NCBI RefSeq assembly: GCF_005502885.1
Contig: NZ_SCMR01000008.1
Coordinates: 1 to 64,000 of the forward strand
DNA length: 64,000 nucleotides
Direction of reading: 5' to 3'
DNA from: Microbacterium sp. 2FI
Lineage (GTDB): Bacteria; Actinomycetota; Actinomycetes; Actinomycetales; Microbacteriaceae
The number at the start of each line of letters is the position of its first letter. Position 1 is the first letter of the stretch. Both the position numbers and the translations under genes were made by a program. This document shows positions 42,941 to 51,608 of the stretch, one piece after another. Below the pieces are notes generated by a model. It ran no database searches. It saw only the letters and a program-made list of their open reading frames with translations, and was not told the DNA's origin.

Positions 42941-43930
42941 TCACAGGCCCAGGTGCCGGCTCGATGTCGTCGTCATCGACTCGATGGGCCGGATGTAGTA
43001 GTTCACGAGCGTCGTCAGGTCGCGATGACGCGTCTGCGCGGCGATTCGGTCCAGCGACACACCCGCCATCGCGGCGGACGTGGCGTGACCGGCGCGCAGC
43101 GAGTGGGCGGTGATCCGGTCTGCGGAGAATCCCACCGCGTGCGCGCGAGTCTTGACGATGCGCGCCACGCTGGCGGCGGTGATCGGATGGCCCGAGACGG
43201 TGCCATTCGCGTGCACACGGGTGAACACGCGCCCTGCCGCGCGGGGGCGGATGTGTAGCCAGGCGTCCATCGCTGCCAGGGGGTCAGAGTCAGCCCATCG
43301 GCCCTCGGCGACGGCGACTGTCTGGCCGGCTGCGTGGGGGTCGCCTTTGGACCTGCGTACGGTGATCAGCAGTCCACCCGGTTTGGAGGTGATGTCCGCG
43401 AGGTCCAGCGCAGCGAGTTCCGATCGGCGCAGAGCTGAGGCGAAACCGAGCAGGATGAGCGCGGCGTCACGCTTTCCGGCCGCGGTGGTTCGATCGACGG
43501 CAGCCAAGATGTGGCGGAGGTCTTCGACCAGCAGCGGGCGGGCGCGGCGGCGGGGTGCGACCCCCAGGATTCGGCGCAGGCCGCGGCGGACGCGTCGGAC
43601 CAGTTCGCAGTCGGTGGGATTGCTCATGCCGGCAGAGGTGTGCCAGTGGGCGATGGCGGCGAGGGTGCTGGTGACCATGCCCATTGTCAGACCGCGTTCG
43701 GCTTGACGGGTGATGTAGGCGCAGACGACCTCGGGTGCAGCCGGCAGCGGCGTGAATCCGCGCTCGTGGCACCAGCGCTCGAACCCTCGCCACGCTGAGC
43801 CGTAGCTGTCGAGGGTCGAGGGCGCGTGATGCGCCTCGAGTGCGGTGTCGATCCGCGCAACGTCCTTTATCGAGAACCCGACCGGAAGTGATCGTGATGC
43901 GCCGTCTTCCGGCGTCGGCCATGCAGTCAT
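42941..43930 (-). CDS. Tyrosine-type site-specific recombinase/integrase
   Basis: 329 residues. An N-terminal SAM-like core-binding domain (APSTLDSYGSAWRGFERWCHERG, about 36-60) is followed by the catalytic domain. The active-site residues are visible: Arg168 (FASALRRSEL), His276-x-x-Arg279 (ITAHSLRAGHAT), His302 (QTRHRDLTTL) and the nucleophile Tyr311 or Tyr312 (VNYYIRP). The beta-hairpin Lys is probably in VRRSKGD (about 195). It is XerD-like in length, without an arm-binding domain. It lies just inside one copy of a 16-base direct repeat, as expected for the integrase of an integrative element. Confidence 0.93.
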   Translation of the reverse strand: MTAWPTPEDGASRSLPVGFSIKDVARIDTALEAHHAPSTLDSYGSAWRGFERWCHERGFTPLPAAPEVVCAYITRQAERGLTMGMVTSTLAAIAHWHTSAGMSNPTDCELVRRVRRGLRRILGVAPRRRARPLLVEDLRHILAAVDRTTAAGKRDAALILLGFASALRRSELAALDLADITSKPGGLLITVRRSKGDPHAAGQTVAVAEGRWADSDPLAAMDAWLHIRPRAAGRVFTRVHANGTVSGHPITAASVARIVKTRAHAVGFSADRITAHSLRAGHATSAAMAGVSLDRIAAQTRHRDLTTLVNYYIRPIESMTTTSSRHLGL

Positions 43931-43957
43931 CTCACCAGGCTGACGTGATCGTCAGAA

Positions 43958-43973
43958 AGGTGGGAAAGTGATG
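43958..43973 (+). repeat. Direct repeat, right copy (possible att site)
   Basis: Exact copy of 31193-31208 (AGGTGGGAAAGTGATG), 28 bases upstream of the recombinase start codon. The short gap up to the methyltransferase gene (which ends at 44006) holds nothing else. Confidence 0.5.
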
Positions 43974-44005
43974 GCCTGCCGGTGTGTCCCTGCCGGCGTC
44001 GCCAC

Positions 44006-45040
44006 TCACTCCAGCGGTGTGACGTTGTCCTCGATGAACGCGATCTCGGCGGCGTCGAGATCGAACTTTGCGTAGAGCTGCGCGTCGATCTCCGGGATCG
44101 ACTTCGACCAGTCGATGTCGGATGCGGACGTGAAGTCTTGGGCGGGGACGAATTTCCATGTGCTGCGCGGGTTGTGCTGGGTCACCTTCAAGACGTAGAG
44201 CATGGCGCGGGCGAACTTCGTTTTGACGTACGAGTAGCAGGCTCGCGCTTCGGGCTCAGTCGCAAACGCTCCGATCGTCAGGAAGGTTTGCGTGACGGCG
44301 ACACGGGGCTCAACGATCTCAGGTGCCGCCATCCAACCGAGCTTGTTGTTCTCGTTCGCCGCGGGAAGTGCAACCTTGTACTTGTCGAAACTCTCCGGAC
44401 CAGACAGGTAGTCGCTGCGAATCCAGCGACGGAAGCGCTTGTTCTTGATCACGCCAAGGATCTGAACGTAATCGTTGCCGTCGGCCGGCTGGGTCTCGTG
44501 GAAGAGGAACGAGAATATCTCGAACGCATTGGTGTTGACCAACGCGGCGTTGCCCTCGGGGCGCAGTTCGAGCGCCTCTGGGTAATCCTCGTACAACTTG
44601 TCGGCGTATCGGTAGGAGCGCGAACTCGTGATGCCCAGAGACTCGATGAACGCCGTCCCCGACTCGCGAACCTTGTGCAGGATCGAGTTGAGCTCCGGGA
44701 ACGGCGTGAAAGTGTCGATCGCTTCGCCCTCGCGGTCGGCATCGCGGTAAGTGACTGCAATGCCGGCACGGATCTTCGTGCCCGGGAACAGCTCCGAGCT
44801 GTCGCGGACGTAGACCGGGACCGAAAGATGCGGGTCTGCGAGCATCTTCTCGTTCCACGCCTTGGGCGTGAAGCCAGCGTTGAAGAGGAAGCGAGCTGGC
44901 GTGATGAGCACCACCTTTGTCCCGACCTCGTATGCAGCATCCATGAACTGGTGGTAGATCGGGGTGTCGCGGGTACCTTCGCCCTGGGCCTCCTCCTGAT
45001 AGGGAGGGTTGCCGATCACAACATCGAACTTCTTGGTCAT
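44006..45040 (-). CDS. Eco57I-type adenine-N6 DNA methyltransferase, catalytic part
   Basis: 344 residues starting MTKKFDVVIGNPPYQEEAQGEG. The catalytic motif IV is NPPY (11-14) at the very start, so the SAM-binding motif I that should lie before it is absent from this protein. The rest, with WNEKMLADPHLSVPVYVRDSSELFPGTKIRAGIAVTYRD, resembles the target-recognition end of Eco57I/type IIG-like enzymes. Only one base separates it from the stop of the helicase gene, whose end carries motif X/I-like sequence. It is the last gene of the restriction operon. It probably works as a complex with the two upstream products. Confidence 0.85.
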   Translation of the reverse strand: MTKKFDVVIGNPPYQEEAQGEGTRDTPIYHQFMDAAYEVGTKVVLITPARFLFNAGFTPKAWNEKMLADPHLSVPVYVRDSSELFPGTKIRAGIAVTYRDADREGEAIDTFTPFPELNSILHKVRESGTAFIESLGITSSRSYRYADKLYEDYPEALELRPEGNAALVNTNAFEIFSFLFHETQPADGNDYVQILGVIKNKRFRRWIRSDYLSGPESFDKYKVALPAANENNKLGWMAAPEIVEPRVAVTQTFLTIGAFATEPEARACYSYVKTKFARAMLYVLKVTQHNPRSTWKFVPAQDFTSASDIDWSKSIPEIDAQLYAKFDLDAAEIAFIEDNVTPLE

Positions 45041-45041
45041 G

Positions 45042-48000
45042 TCAGTTGTCTCCCAGCATCTCGTCGACTATCCGCTCGCGTTCCTCGGGGGCCATGCGGG
45101 CAAGGTCCCCAACTCGGAAGTGCCCACTGGTTTCCAACCAGTCCCGGCGCTCGGCCACACCGCCGCTGACAGCCTCCAGGGTGATGTCGTGCAGGATTTC
45201 GTGGTGGCTCATCTCGAAGACCTGGCGGGTGAGGATGTGGCGTAGCCGCTCGTCCTGGTCAGGGATGGCGTCGGCCAGGCCTTTGTCGAGCCGGCGGACG
45301 ATCTCCATGCAGAACAGTCCCGCGGTGGAGAACAGGTCGGCGAACGTCCTGGCCGGGTCAGTGAAGATGCCCGGATTCGCCTCTTCCAGCGTGTCACACA
45401 TCATCTGCACGACCGGCTTCGGGGTGAACACCAGCGAAGTCTTCTGCTGAGGGATGTACGCGAATATGTCCTCAGTCAGCGCCGGGTCGAAGTAGTCGGA
45501 GAGTTCGACCTTCTTGTTCAGGAACTCCTGAATCGACTGGTTGAAGACTGCCTCGTCGAACAGGCCCGGGACGCGAGTGATCTCTCCAGTGGTTTGGTCA
45601 GTCACTTCGCGGCCGTCGCGGAGCTTACGGAAGTCGTCTTCGGTGATCCCGGTGATCTCGTGGAAGACGTTGTCCGGGGTGTAGTCGTCGAAGTTGGCGA
45701 GCGTGGTCTGGCGGTCGCCGTAGGCCATGAGGAACATCGGGATGGTGCGCGCGAACCCGCGCAGGTGGTCGCGGGCGGCATCCATCGTCTTGTCCGCCTG
45801 CGACTGTGCCTTCTTCGTCTCCTCACGCATGACAACGGTCTCGGTGACACTGTCGAGCGTGCTGTGGAAGATGGCGAGCACCTGCGCGTCGAGCTCGGCC
45901 TTCGCCTCAGCCTTCTTCGCATTGACGGCCAGAGATTCGGCCTCGGTTGCGGCGTCCCTGCTTTCAGCTTCGATGTGGTTCAACGTGATCTGGTGGTCGA
46001 CGTAGGCGCGCTCCACCTTGGCTTTCACCTGCGCCTCGGTGGTCTTCTCGTCGTTCTCGACCTGCTTCGCAGTCATCCCGTACTCGGCCGCGACATTGAC
46101 CCGCGTCTCGCGCGCCTTCTCGGTGATGACTTCGGCGATCAGCTTGGCCGCCGCAGCCGCCTTCGTCGTGGCCGGATCGAACTGCGGCACGTCGTCGTCC
46201 GAGTAAATCGGCTTGCCAAGCTCGGCGATCTTCGGGTTGATGACGGTGCCGACGTCGACCTGCACGTTTCCATCGGCATCGGTGGTGGGCGGCGGGATCG
46301 GGACCTCGACGGCATCGCCCTTCTTGGCCTTCTTCTCCTTGGCGACGGGGAGCTGGTTGAGGATGTCCTGAAAGTGTTCAATGGCCCGGAAGATGCCAGA
46401 TACGTTCGCGAACAGCAGGTTCGACAAGAATCCCCGCCGGACGACCTCACGAGCTTTGAACATCTGTGGGAACGTGAGGACCTGCGCGGCGTCGAGTTCG
46501 ATCATCCGGCCTTCGGTGTCTTCGCCCAGGATGGGGAAGAAGTTCAGCAGACGACGGATGTTCTCTCTGCGCTCGCCGGCATCCACGGGCGGGTGCGGGG
46601 CGAGGTTGTTCGCGAACGCGTCGAAGATCGTCAACGTGCGCTCGGGCGCGAAGTCGAAGATGTAGGCGTTCTTCTTCTGGAACACTGTGTCGCCGCGCAT
46701 GAATGTGCATGGGTTCTGCGAGCGGAAGGCCGCCTGCATGTAGAGAGCTGGCGAGGACAGATTGGACAGCATAATGACGGCGGTCCACTCCGGCACGGTG
46801 ACACCGGTCGTGAGCTGACCCACGGACAGTGTGATCGTTTTGCCGCCCTCAGCCTCGGCCTTTGCGATGGCCGCGCGGACTTTGTCGAGCGACTTCCCGA
46901 CCGTCACCGAGTCGTCGGCATCCTCGTCGAGCCCATCGTTCTCGCCGACGTGCGGTCGACCGTCGCCGGCGGCCAGGATGACCGTGTACGCGCTGAAAAT
47001 GGGGTGCTTCTTGAGCAACCGCTCCAGCGCTTTGGCGGACGCAACCCGGTTGAGCAGCCAGAACGAGTGCCTGATCTCGTCACGTAGCTCCGGTGTGGAG
47101 AACGGGTACTTCTCCTGTGTTGCCAGTGCATCCAAGAACCGAGCCACGTCAGCCTCGTAGACGAAGAAGCCGTTCTCTTTGGTGGCGAAGAACTCCGCCA
47201 GATCGAAGGTGTAGTCGACGTTCCCCGATTCTTCGTCTAGAGCGACGCCCTCAGCAAGCCGGTCGACCACCATCCGCGAGAGCTGGTAGGTCAGCAGGTT
47301 CAGGGTCGGGAGCTGGGCGTACGGGTTGTCTACCGAGTCGTCGGCCCACGACTCCTTGGCTTCCTGCTCGTCCTCGTACGTCCAGTTGAAGATCTGGTCG
47401 TCGCCGAAGCGTCCTGACGCCAACGCCTTGAACGGCGTGCCCGACAGGTGCAGCGCGTGGCGGCGCGTGATCTGGGTGAACGCAACATCGGTCTTCGTCG
47501 TGTCGACGCCCTCGTGCGCTTCGTCGATGACGAGCAAGTCCCAGTGGATGTCGGCGACTTCCTTGAGCTTGTCGATGGAGCCGCCGAAGTACTTGGATCC
47601 CTTGAGATCTTGGAGCGACACGAACTCAATGATGCGAGGATCCTCGTCCACGTGCGCCAGGGAGTATGCCCTCCACTGCTCGCGGGTCATTGGGCCGCGG
47701 TGGGCGAGCGACGGCGAGTCGGACACGAACTGGTAGTTGGTCTGATGGCCGATGAACCGCTGATAGTCGTCAAACCAAGAATTGGCGATGGCCGGTCTAT
47801 TGGTGACGATCAGGACGCGCCTGGCATCCATCTTCCGCACCAGGTCGTACGTCGTTAGCGTCTTGCCGAATCGCGGCTTCGCGTTCCACAGGACCTCACC
47901 AGCACCTTGCGGGCCGAACGCGGACAGCGCCTGCGCGACAGCCTGCTGCTGCTCAGGGCGCAGTTCGTAGTCATCCTGGGACTCGCCGGCCGGTGTAGTG

Positions 48001-48374
48001 AAGGACTTCGAGGCGAACTCGAGGAAGTACTGCTGACTCGGCTTCGGTGCGCCCGAGAACCTGTGCCACTCCGTGCGGCTCGGAGTATTCGCGGAATCGA
48101 TCTCGCGTTCGATGCCCTGTTGCTTGAGGAACGCGTGAAAGTCGGAGTCGCGGAACGTCCCACCGCCCTCGGTAATAAACGCCGCGCGATACGCCCACCG
48201 CTTGACCTTCGTGATGTTGAGCTGACTGGCCTGCTGCGATATCCGCTTCTCCGCGGACTCCTGCTCGGTGTAACCAATCTTTTCCCACCCGTCGTACTTC
48301 GGGATATCGGGGGTTGTCCAGGAATAGATGTAGGGCACAACTTCGCGGAAGGTGCTGATGTTCGGGCTAGGCAC
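45042..48374 (-). CDS. Restriction helicase with N-terminal GIY-YIG-like nuclease and C-terminal methylase-like segment
   Basis: 1110 residues. Residues 14-46 (PYIYSWTTPDIPK...KIGYTEQESAEKRI) resemble a T5orf172/GIY-YIG nuclease. Then comes an SF2 helicase: Walker A NAKPRFGKT (Lys171), DEAH box VIDEAHEG (284-287), motif III SGTP (311-314), and later helicase motifs near SVGQLTTGVTVPEWTAVIML and YMQAAFRSQNP. A charged coiled-coil region follows (about 700-850). The last 150 residues hold VFTPKPVVQMMCDTLEE and TFADLFSTAGLFCMEIVRRL, a motif X plus a degenerate motif I of an adenine methylase. It would translocate and cut unmodified DNA. It overlaps the upstream gene by 8 bases. Confidence 0.85.
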   Translation of the reverse strand: MPSPNISTFREVVPYIYSWTTPDIPKYDGWEKIGYTEQESAEKRISQQASQLNITKVKRWAYRAAFITEGGGTFRDSDFHAFLKQQGIEREIDSANTPSRTEWHRFSGAPKPSQQYFLEFASKSFTTPAGESQDDYELRPEQQQAVAQALSAFGPQGAGEVLWNAKPRFGKTLTTYDLVRKMDARRVLIVTNRPAIANSWFDDYQRFIGHQTNYQFVSDSPSLAHRGPMTREQWRAYSLAHVDEDPRIIEFVSLQDLKGSKYFGGSIDKLKEVADIHWDLLVIDEAHEGVDTTKTDVAFTQITRRHALHLSGTPFKALASGRFGDDQIFNWTYEDEQEAKESWADDSVDNPYAQLPTLNLLTYQLSRMVVDRLAEGVALDEESGNVDYTFDLAEFFATKENGFFVYEADVARFLDALATQEKYPFSTPELRDEIRHSFWLLNRVASAKALERLLKKHPIFSAYTVILAAGDGRPHVGENDGLDEDADDSVTVGKSLDKVRAAIAKAEAEGGKTITLSVGQLTTGVTVPEWTAVIMLSNLSSPALYMQAAFRSQNPCTFMRGDTVFQKKNAYIFDFAPERTLTIFDAFANNLAPHPPVDAGERRENIRRLLNFFPILGEDTEGRMIELDAAQVLTFPQMFKAREVVRRGFLSNLLFANVSGIFRAIEHFQDILNQLPVAKEKKAKKGDAVEVPIPPPTTDADGNVQVDVGTVINPKIAELGKPIYSDDDVPQFDPATTKAAAAAKLIAEVITEKARETRVNVAAEYGMTAKQVENDEKTTEAQVKAKVERAYVDHQITLNHIEAESRDAATEAESLAVNAKKAEAKAELDAQVLAIFHSTLDSVTETVVMREETKKAQSQADKTMDAARDHLRGFARTIPMFLMAYGDRQTTLANFDDYTPDNVFHEITGITEDDFRKLRDGREVTDQTTGEITRVPGLFDEAVFNQSIQEFLNKKVELSDYFDPALTEDIFAYIPQQKTSLVFTPKPVVQMMCDTLEEANPGIFTDPARTFADLFSTAGLFCMEIVRRLDKGLADAIPDQDERLRHILTRQVFEMSHHEILHDITLEAVSGGVAERRDWLETSGHFRVGDLARMAPEERERIVDEMLGDN

Positions 48375-49014
48375 CGGCTCTCACTTCTTCATGGACGCGG
48401 TCGATTCGGCACACCGCGTACGTGTCGTAGACGGTGAAGTCAAAGGCATTGCTTTCCCGCAAGGAAGCTAGCGAGAACGGTTCGCGCCGCACCATGCCAG
48501 CAGTGTTGGGGAGGCGAGTCCACCAGGAGAAATGAATATCAGCGCCACGCCAGTCGCGGCCGGTCAGAGTGTTGCCGCGGACGATGTTCGTGTCGACGAG
48601 GAATGATGCAGCGCGCATCAGGTCGGTGTCGGGGCCATGCGGTACGTCATGCCTCGCGTGAAAGCCGACGAACTCGGCGACCATGGCCGCCCGGGCATCT
48701 TCGTGGTTGTCCTTAAGCAGTTCGATTCCGTAGATCGACGCCAGCGCGAAAAGGGACTCGTCTGCCCACACCTCGGGCGCGAGGCGCTCCTCGATGGCCC
48801 GGAGCTTGCGGTGCAGGATCGCGACGAGGAAGTTCCCGTCACCAGCGGCCGGTTCGAGGAACGTCTTATCGACGAAGTCCGGCCCGTCCTCAAGGTCTTT
48901 GCTGACGAGATCGAGCATCTGGTCGACCATGTGGCGCGGCGTGAACACCTCGCCGTACGCTCTCACCCGGTCCCGAGACTTCACAATGCGCTCCTCGATC
49001 ACCAAGGCCGTCAC
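48367..49014 (-). CDS. Methyltransferase subunit with SAM-binding motifs only
   Basis: 215 residues, GTG start with a good SD (GGAGG). It has N6-methylase motif X (AYGEVFTPRHMVDQMLDLV, about 19-37) and motif I (FLEPAAGDGNFLVAILHRKL, about 52-71), and LFALASIYGIELLKDNHEDAR as motif II. The NPPY catalytic motif is missing and the protein ends where it would be expected. It is the first gene of the restriction operon and presumably supplies the SAM pocket for the NPPY protein encoded two genes downstream. Similar short 'restriction subunit M' proteins next to helicases are known to me from other Actinobacteria. Confidence 0.85.
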   Translation of the reverse strand: MTALVIEERIVKSRDRVRAYGEVFTPRHMVDQMLDLVSKDLEDGPDFVDKTFLEPAAGDGNFLVAILHRKLRAIEERLAPEVWADESLFALASIYGIELLKDNHEDARAAMVAEFVGFHARHDVPHGPDTDLMRAASFLVDTNIVRGNTLTGRDWRGADIHFSWWTRLPNTAGMVRREPFSLASLRESNAFDFTVYDTYAVCRIDRVHEEVRAGA

Positions 49015-49086
49015 TAAGCGCCTCCGTTGGTGTGCATCACGGGCGCTTTCCCTTCAATGGCCGGATAGAACCATCATGCCGTGCGT

Positions 49087-49107
49087 CACTGACACGGCGT
49101 GTCATTG
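49087..49107. promoter_or_regulatory. Inverted repeat upstream of the restriction operon
   Basis: CACTGACAC and GTGTCATTG form a 9-base inverted repeat with one mismatch around GGC; the core TGACACGGCGTGTCA is perfect. A further half-like site CGTGACACG lies at 49117-49125. It is about 75 bases upstream of the methylase start, so it may be an operator. The rest of the 371-base gap 49015-49385 shows no gene. Confidence 0.45.
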
Positions 49108-49385
49108 AGCGGCACGCGTGACACGTCGGACGATCAAGCGAAACGTGATTGAGGGTTCTGCGCGAACATCCCCGGGGAGCGCCTGCCACGGCGACGGGAC
49201 TCTGTGTCCATCATGGATGACGCGACCGCCAGCCCCACTCGCAAGGACCGACGTGATAACCAATAGCCGCAAGTAGCGGGTCTAGAAGACGTCCACAGGC
49301 ATGGCGGGCATTCGATCCAAGTTCGATCGGCTGCACTCCGACCGCATCGGGGGATCGCGCCTGTGTGCTCCGCCCATGGCGATCT

Positions 49386-50276
49386 TCAGGAGACGAGCTT
49401 GTCCAGGCGCTCTTTGACGCGACTTCCTTCCCGACGTTCCGGCGGGCATACAGCCAGCCATCGACGTAGCACCGCGATCTCATCGTCACGCCGTCCGAGC
49501 TTTCGGTAGATGATCGCGGCCTGTTCGGTGTACCACGGTGCGGGCTCCCGGCCTTCACGCGCGGCTTCGGCACCCTGGATCGCCGCGGTGCACAACACCA
49601 GCGCGTCCTCAATCCGGCCCTCGCGCTTGAGCTGCTTGATGGGCTCGACGAGCTGCAGGTAGTGCACACCGTTGACCATGCCTCCCGCGAAGGACTGCGC
49701 CCGTGAACCCCCTCCCGCGAGCGCATCGGCCACCATCCTGTCGATACCGGCCTGGTGCTCCGCAACCTTCGCTGGCGGCGACAGCGGCGGGCGATTGAAC
49801 TCCGACCACGGCCACTCTGGCTCGCCCTCAGCCAGCCATGCCCACGCCTCAGTGCGCAAACCCTTCGGAAGCATCTCTGTGAAGATCTGCACCTGAGCAG
49901 TGCGAGCGCCGTCCGCGGAGAGGTCGACCTGTCTGGCGAGATACCCGGGGAGGTAGCCGATCTTCTCCCCCTCGACGTGCACCGCGACGGCCATTGAATC
50001 CGCCGGATTGTCCGGCTCGCGCTGCAGCGTTCCCGTCAGCTCGAGGTATCCGCCCACGTCGATCCCGTGTCGCTCTGCGAGACGCGTGACGGCCTCTCTC
50101 GCGAACGTGGTCGTCCCGGTCAGCTTGACGAGATCCTGCTCACCGCCGACCGAGGAGGTGATCTCAACTCGCGGCCCGTGCAATGCCCGCGCCAGCTCTG
50201 GTGCGGGAACCACGGCGCTACTTGAACTGGCCCGGTCCTCGTCGCCCTTGCCGAAGAGTCGCTTGAGTATTCCCAT
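49386..50276 (-). CDS. HIRAN domain protein with C-terminal TPR-like helices
   Basis: 296 residues. The middle (about 85-130) reads GGYLELTGTLQREPDNPADSMAVAVHVEGEKIGYLPGYLARQV, the HIRAN pattern (V.GE..REP.NP.D..AV.V...G..IGYLP...A). HIRAN domains bind DNA ends or stalled forks and are often fused to helicases or nucleases; here there is none. The C-terminal 100 residues are helical with repeat-like LKREGRIEDALVLCTAAIQGAE and AIIYRKLGRRDDEIAVLRRWLAVCP, resembling TPR. The short basic N terminus (MGILKRLFGKG) may contact membranes or partners. Located beside a restriction locus in the island. Confidence 0.85.
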   Translation of the reverse strand: MGILKRLFGKGDEDRASSSSAVVPAPELARALHGPRVEITSSVGGEQDLVKLTGTTTFAREAVTRLAERHGIDVGGYLELTGTLQREPDNPADSMAVAVHVEGEKIGYLPGYLARQVDLSADGARTAQVQIFTEMLPKGLRTEAWAWLAEGEPEWPWSEFNRPPLSPPAKVAEHQAGIDRMVADALAGGGSRAQSFAGGMVNGVHYLQLVEPIKQLKREGRIEDALVLCTAAIQGAEAAREGREPAPWYTEQAAIIYRKLGRRDDEIAVLRRWLAVCPPERREGSRVKERLDKLVS

Positions 50277-50300
50277 CCCCCGATACTCCCAGAGCAGCCG

Positions 50301-51047
50301 TCAGGACGAGACGGCCGCCGCCACGCGCTCGCTCAGGATCGTGAAGATCTCATCGCGGTACCGGGGCTTGACCCGATGACGGACACCTCGCTTCATCTCC
50401 GCCACGAGCTTCGAGATGGATGCGGCATGCCGGAAGGAGCCACCTAGGGCGAAGTATGCCTGCACCCACGGCTCAGGCTCGACCGGGTAGCCCTTCGCTG
50501 CGAACGCGCGGACGAGCGCCACGATGGCATCCTTCCCGTGGCCGGAAGACAGGCCGTTGTAATCCTCGTTCTGGATTAGCTTTGCAGCCTCGAGCAGCAC
50601 TGGGTCGGGCGCCGGGATCGAGGCGCCGGTGTGCAGATTCACCGCACCCATTCCATCGAGCCAGACGCGGATCGGGTAGCTCGCGTGGTGCACGATCACT
50701 AACACCTTCTGAAGCCGGCCAGCGCCCACCAGCTCAGCAATCAGGTCACAGTCGGACTCGTCGAACGGGCGCAGCACCGTGATCGGGTGAGTGATCTCCG
50801 TGTCGTCTCGGATGAGCTCGCGGAGCTGCTGGATCGAGACCACCGTCCGATCGGGTGCCTCGGGGACAATATGGTCGATGACGGTGCGATCCAGACTGTT
50901 GTGCCGGTCCTGGTAATCCTTCATGCTCGCCACGGCGAACAGGTAAGGCGCCGCGCCGAGCCACTCCCGAATGCGAGCGCTCTGCGCTTCCATCGCGGTA
51001 CCTTGCTGTCCCCAATCGCTGAGCGTCATGTAGGCGAGTTCTGACAT
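50301..51047 (-). CDS. Protein of unknown function
   Basis: 248 residues from MSELAYMTLSDWGQQGTAMEAQ; a longer frame adds 17 residues with no SD. I do not recognise a family. It is soluble, with no membrane segment. A middle part, VIDHIVPEAPDRTVVSIQQLRELIRDDTEITHPITVLRPF, followed by KVLVIVHHASYPIRVWLDGMG, looks alpha/beta. The C-terminal half, YNGLSSGHGKDAIVALVRAFAAKGYPVEPEPWVQAYFALGGSFRHAASISKLVAEMKRGVRHRVKPRYRDEIF, has helix-turn features with the pattern of a small DNA- or nucleotide-binding helical domain. It is 24 bases from the HIRAN gene and probably co-transcribed with it. Confidence 0.65.
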   Translation of the reverse strand: MSELAYMTLSDWGQQGTAMEAQSARIREWLGAAPYLFAVASMKDYQDRHNSLDRTVIDHIVPEAPDRTVVSIQQLRELIRDDTEITHPITVLRPFDESDCDLIAELVGAGRLQKVLVIVHHASYPIRVWLDGMGAVNLHTGASIPAPDPVLLEAAKLIQNEDYNGLSSGHGKDAIVALVRAFAAKGYPVEPEPWVQAYFALGGSFRHAASISKLVAEMKRGVRHRVKPRYRDEIFTILSERVAAAVSS

Positions 51048-51152
51048 GAGGGGATCGTGCCACGAACCCCGGACACTGACCTGAACCCGTCGCCGCACGA
51101 CCCACGTGGGCGGCCGGGGCGGAGGTAGCGTTCACCCTGACGCGATGTAGGC

Positions 51153-51527
51153 TCAGCGCGGTCCGGTCGTCACGGCGTCCACCCCTGGGTCCACTCGCCG
51201 CTCAGCGGTCCCGCCCGCCCCGGTCGACCGTTCCGTTGGTCGCACCCGAGCCAACCGCACGAGCGTAATCGGCCCGTTGACCACGAACTTGAGTGCGTTC
51301 CACAAGCACACCAGCACGAGCAGGTTGATCCATCCCGGGCCGCCGCCGATGACCCACTGCGCCAACGCGGCTGCGATCACGACGTAGACAATCGCGAGGA
51401 GCATCGCGGGCAAACCCCACTTCAGCCCACGGCGAGTGTGCGTAGCGCGGATGATCATGTTCGTCGGCATGGTCCGCTGGAAGAACGCGTAGATGCGACT
51501 CACGAAGGCGATCAGAAGTTGGAACAT
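51153..51527 (-). CDS. Small membrane protein of mobile elements ('sulfate permease'-annotated type)
   Basis: 124 residues from ATG 51527 (MFQLLIAFVSRIYAFFQRTMPTN). An amphipathic start is followed by RTRRGLKWGLPAMLLAIVYVVIAAALAQWV and GPGWINLLVLVCLWNALKFVVNGPITLVRLARV, giving two or three membrane helices. From memory this MPTN..R...GLKWG.P.ML pattern belongs to small proteins carried near MobF relaxases in actinobacterial mobile elements and loosely annotated as sulfate permease. No transport motif is evident. It lies downstream of the relaxase gene on the same strand. Confidence 0.75.
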   Translation of the reverse strand: MFQLLIAFVSRIYAFFQRTMPTNMIIRATHTRRGLKWGLPAMLLAIVYVVIAAALAQWVIGGGPGWINLLVLVCLWNALKFVVNGPITLVRLARVRPTERSTGAGGTAERRVDPGVDAVTTGPR

Positions 51528-51608
51528 CGACCAGGCCTCTCCTTCAGGCGTGGGGCTTCGGTTGCGCATAGGCTACGCCCGCCACTTCGGGATGGACAGG
51601 ACCACCAA

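Noticed and set aside
45036..45050. Sequencing frameshift joining the helicase and NPPY methylase genes
   Set aside because: Both genes have plausible ends and starts in a TGACATG arrangement, and I recall a similar split in related loci. A true frameshift cannot be ruled out, so it is mentioned under the restriction finding only.
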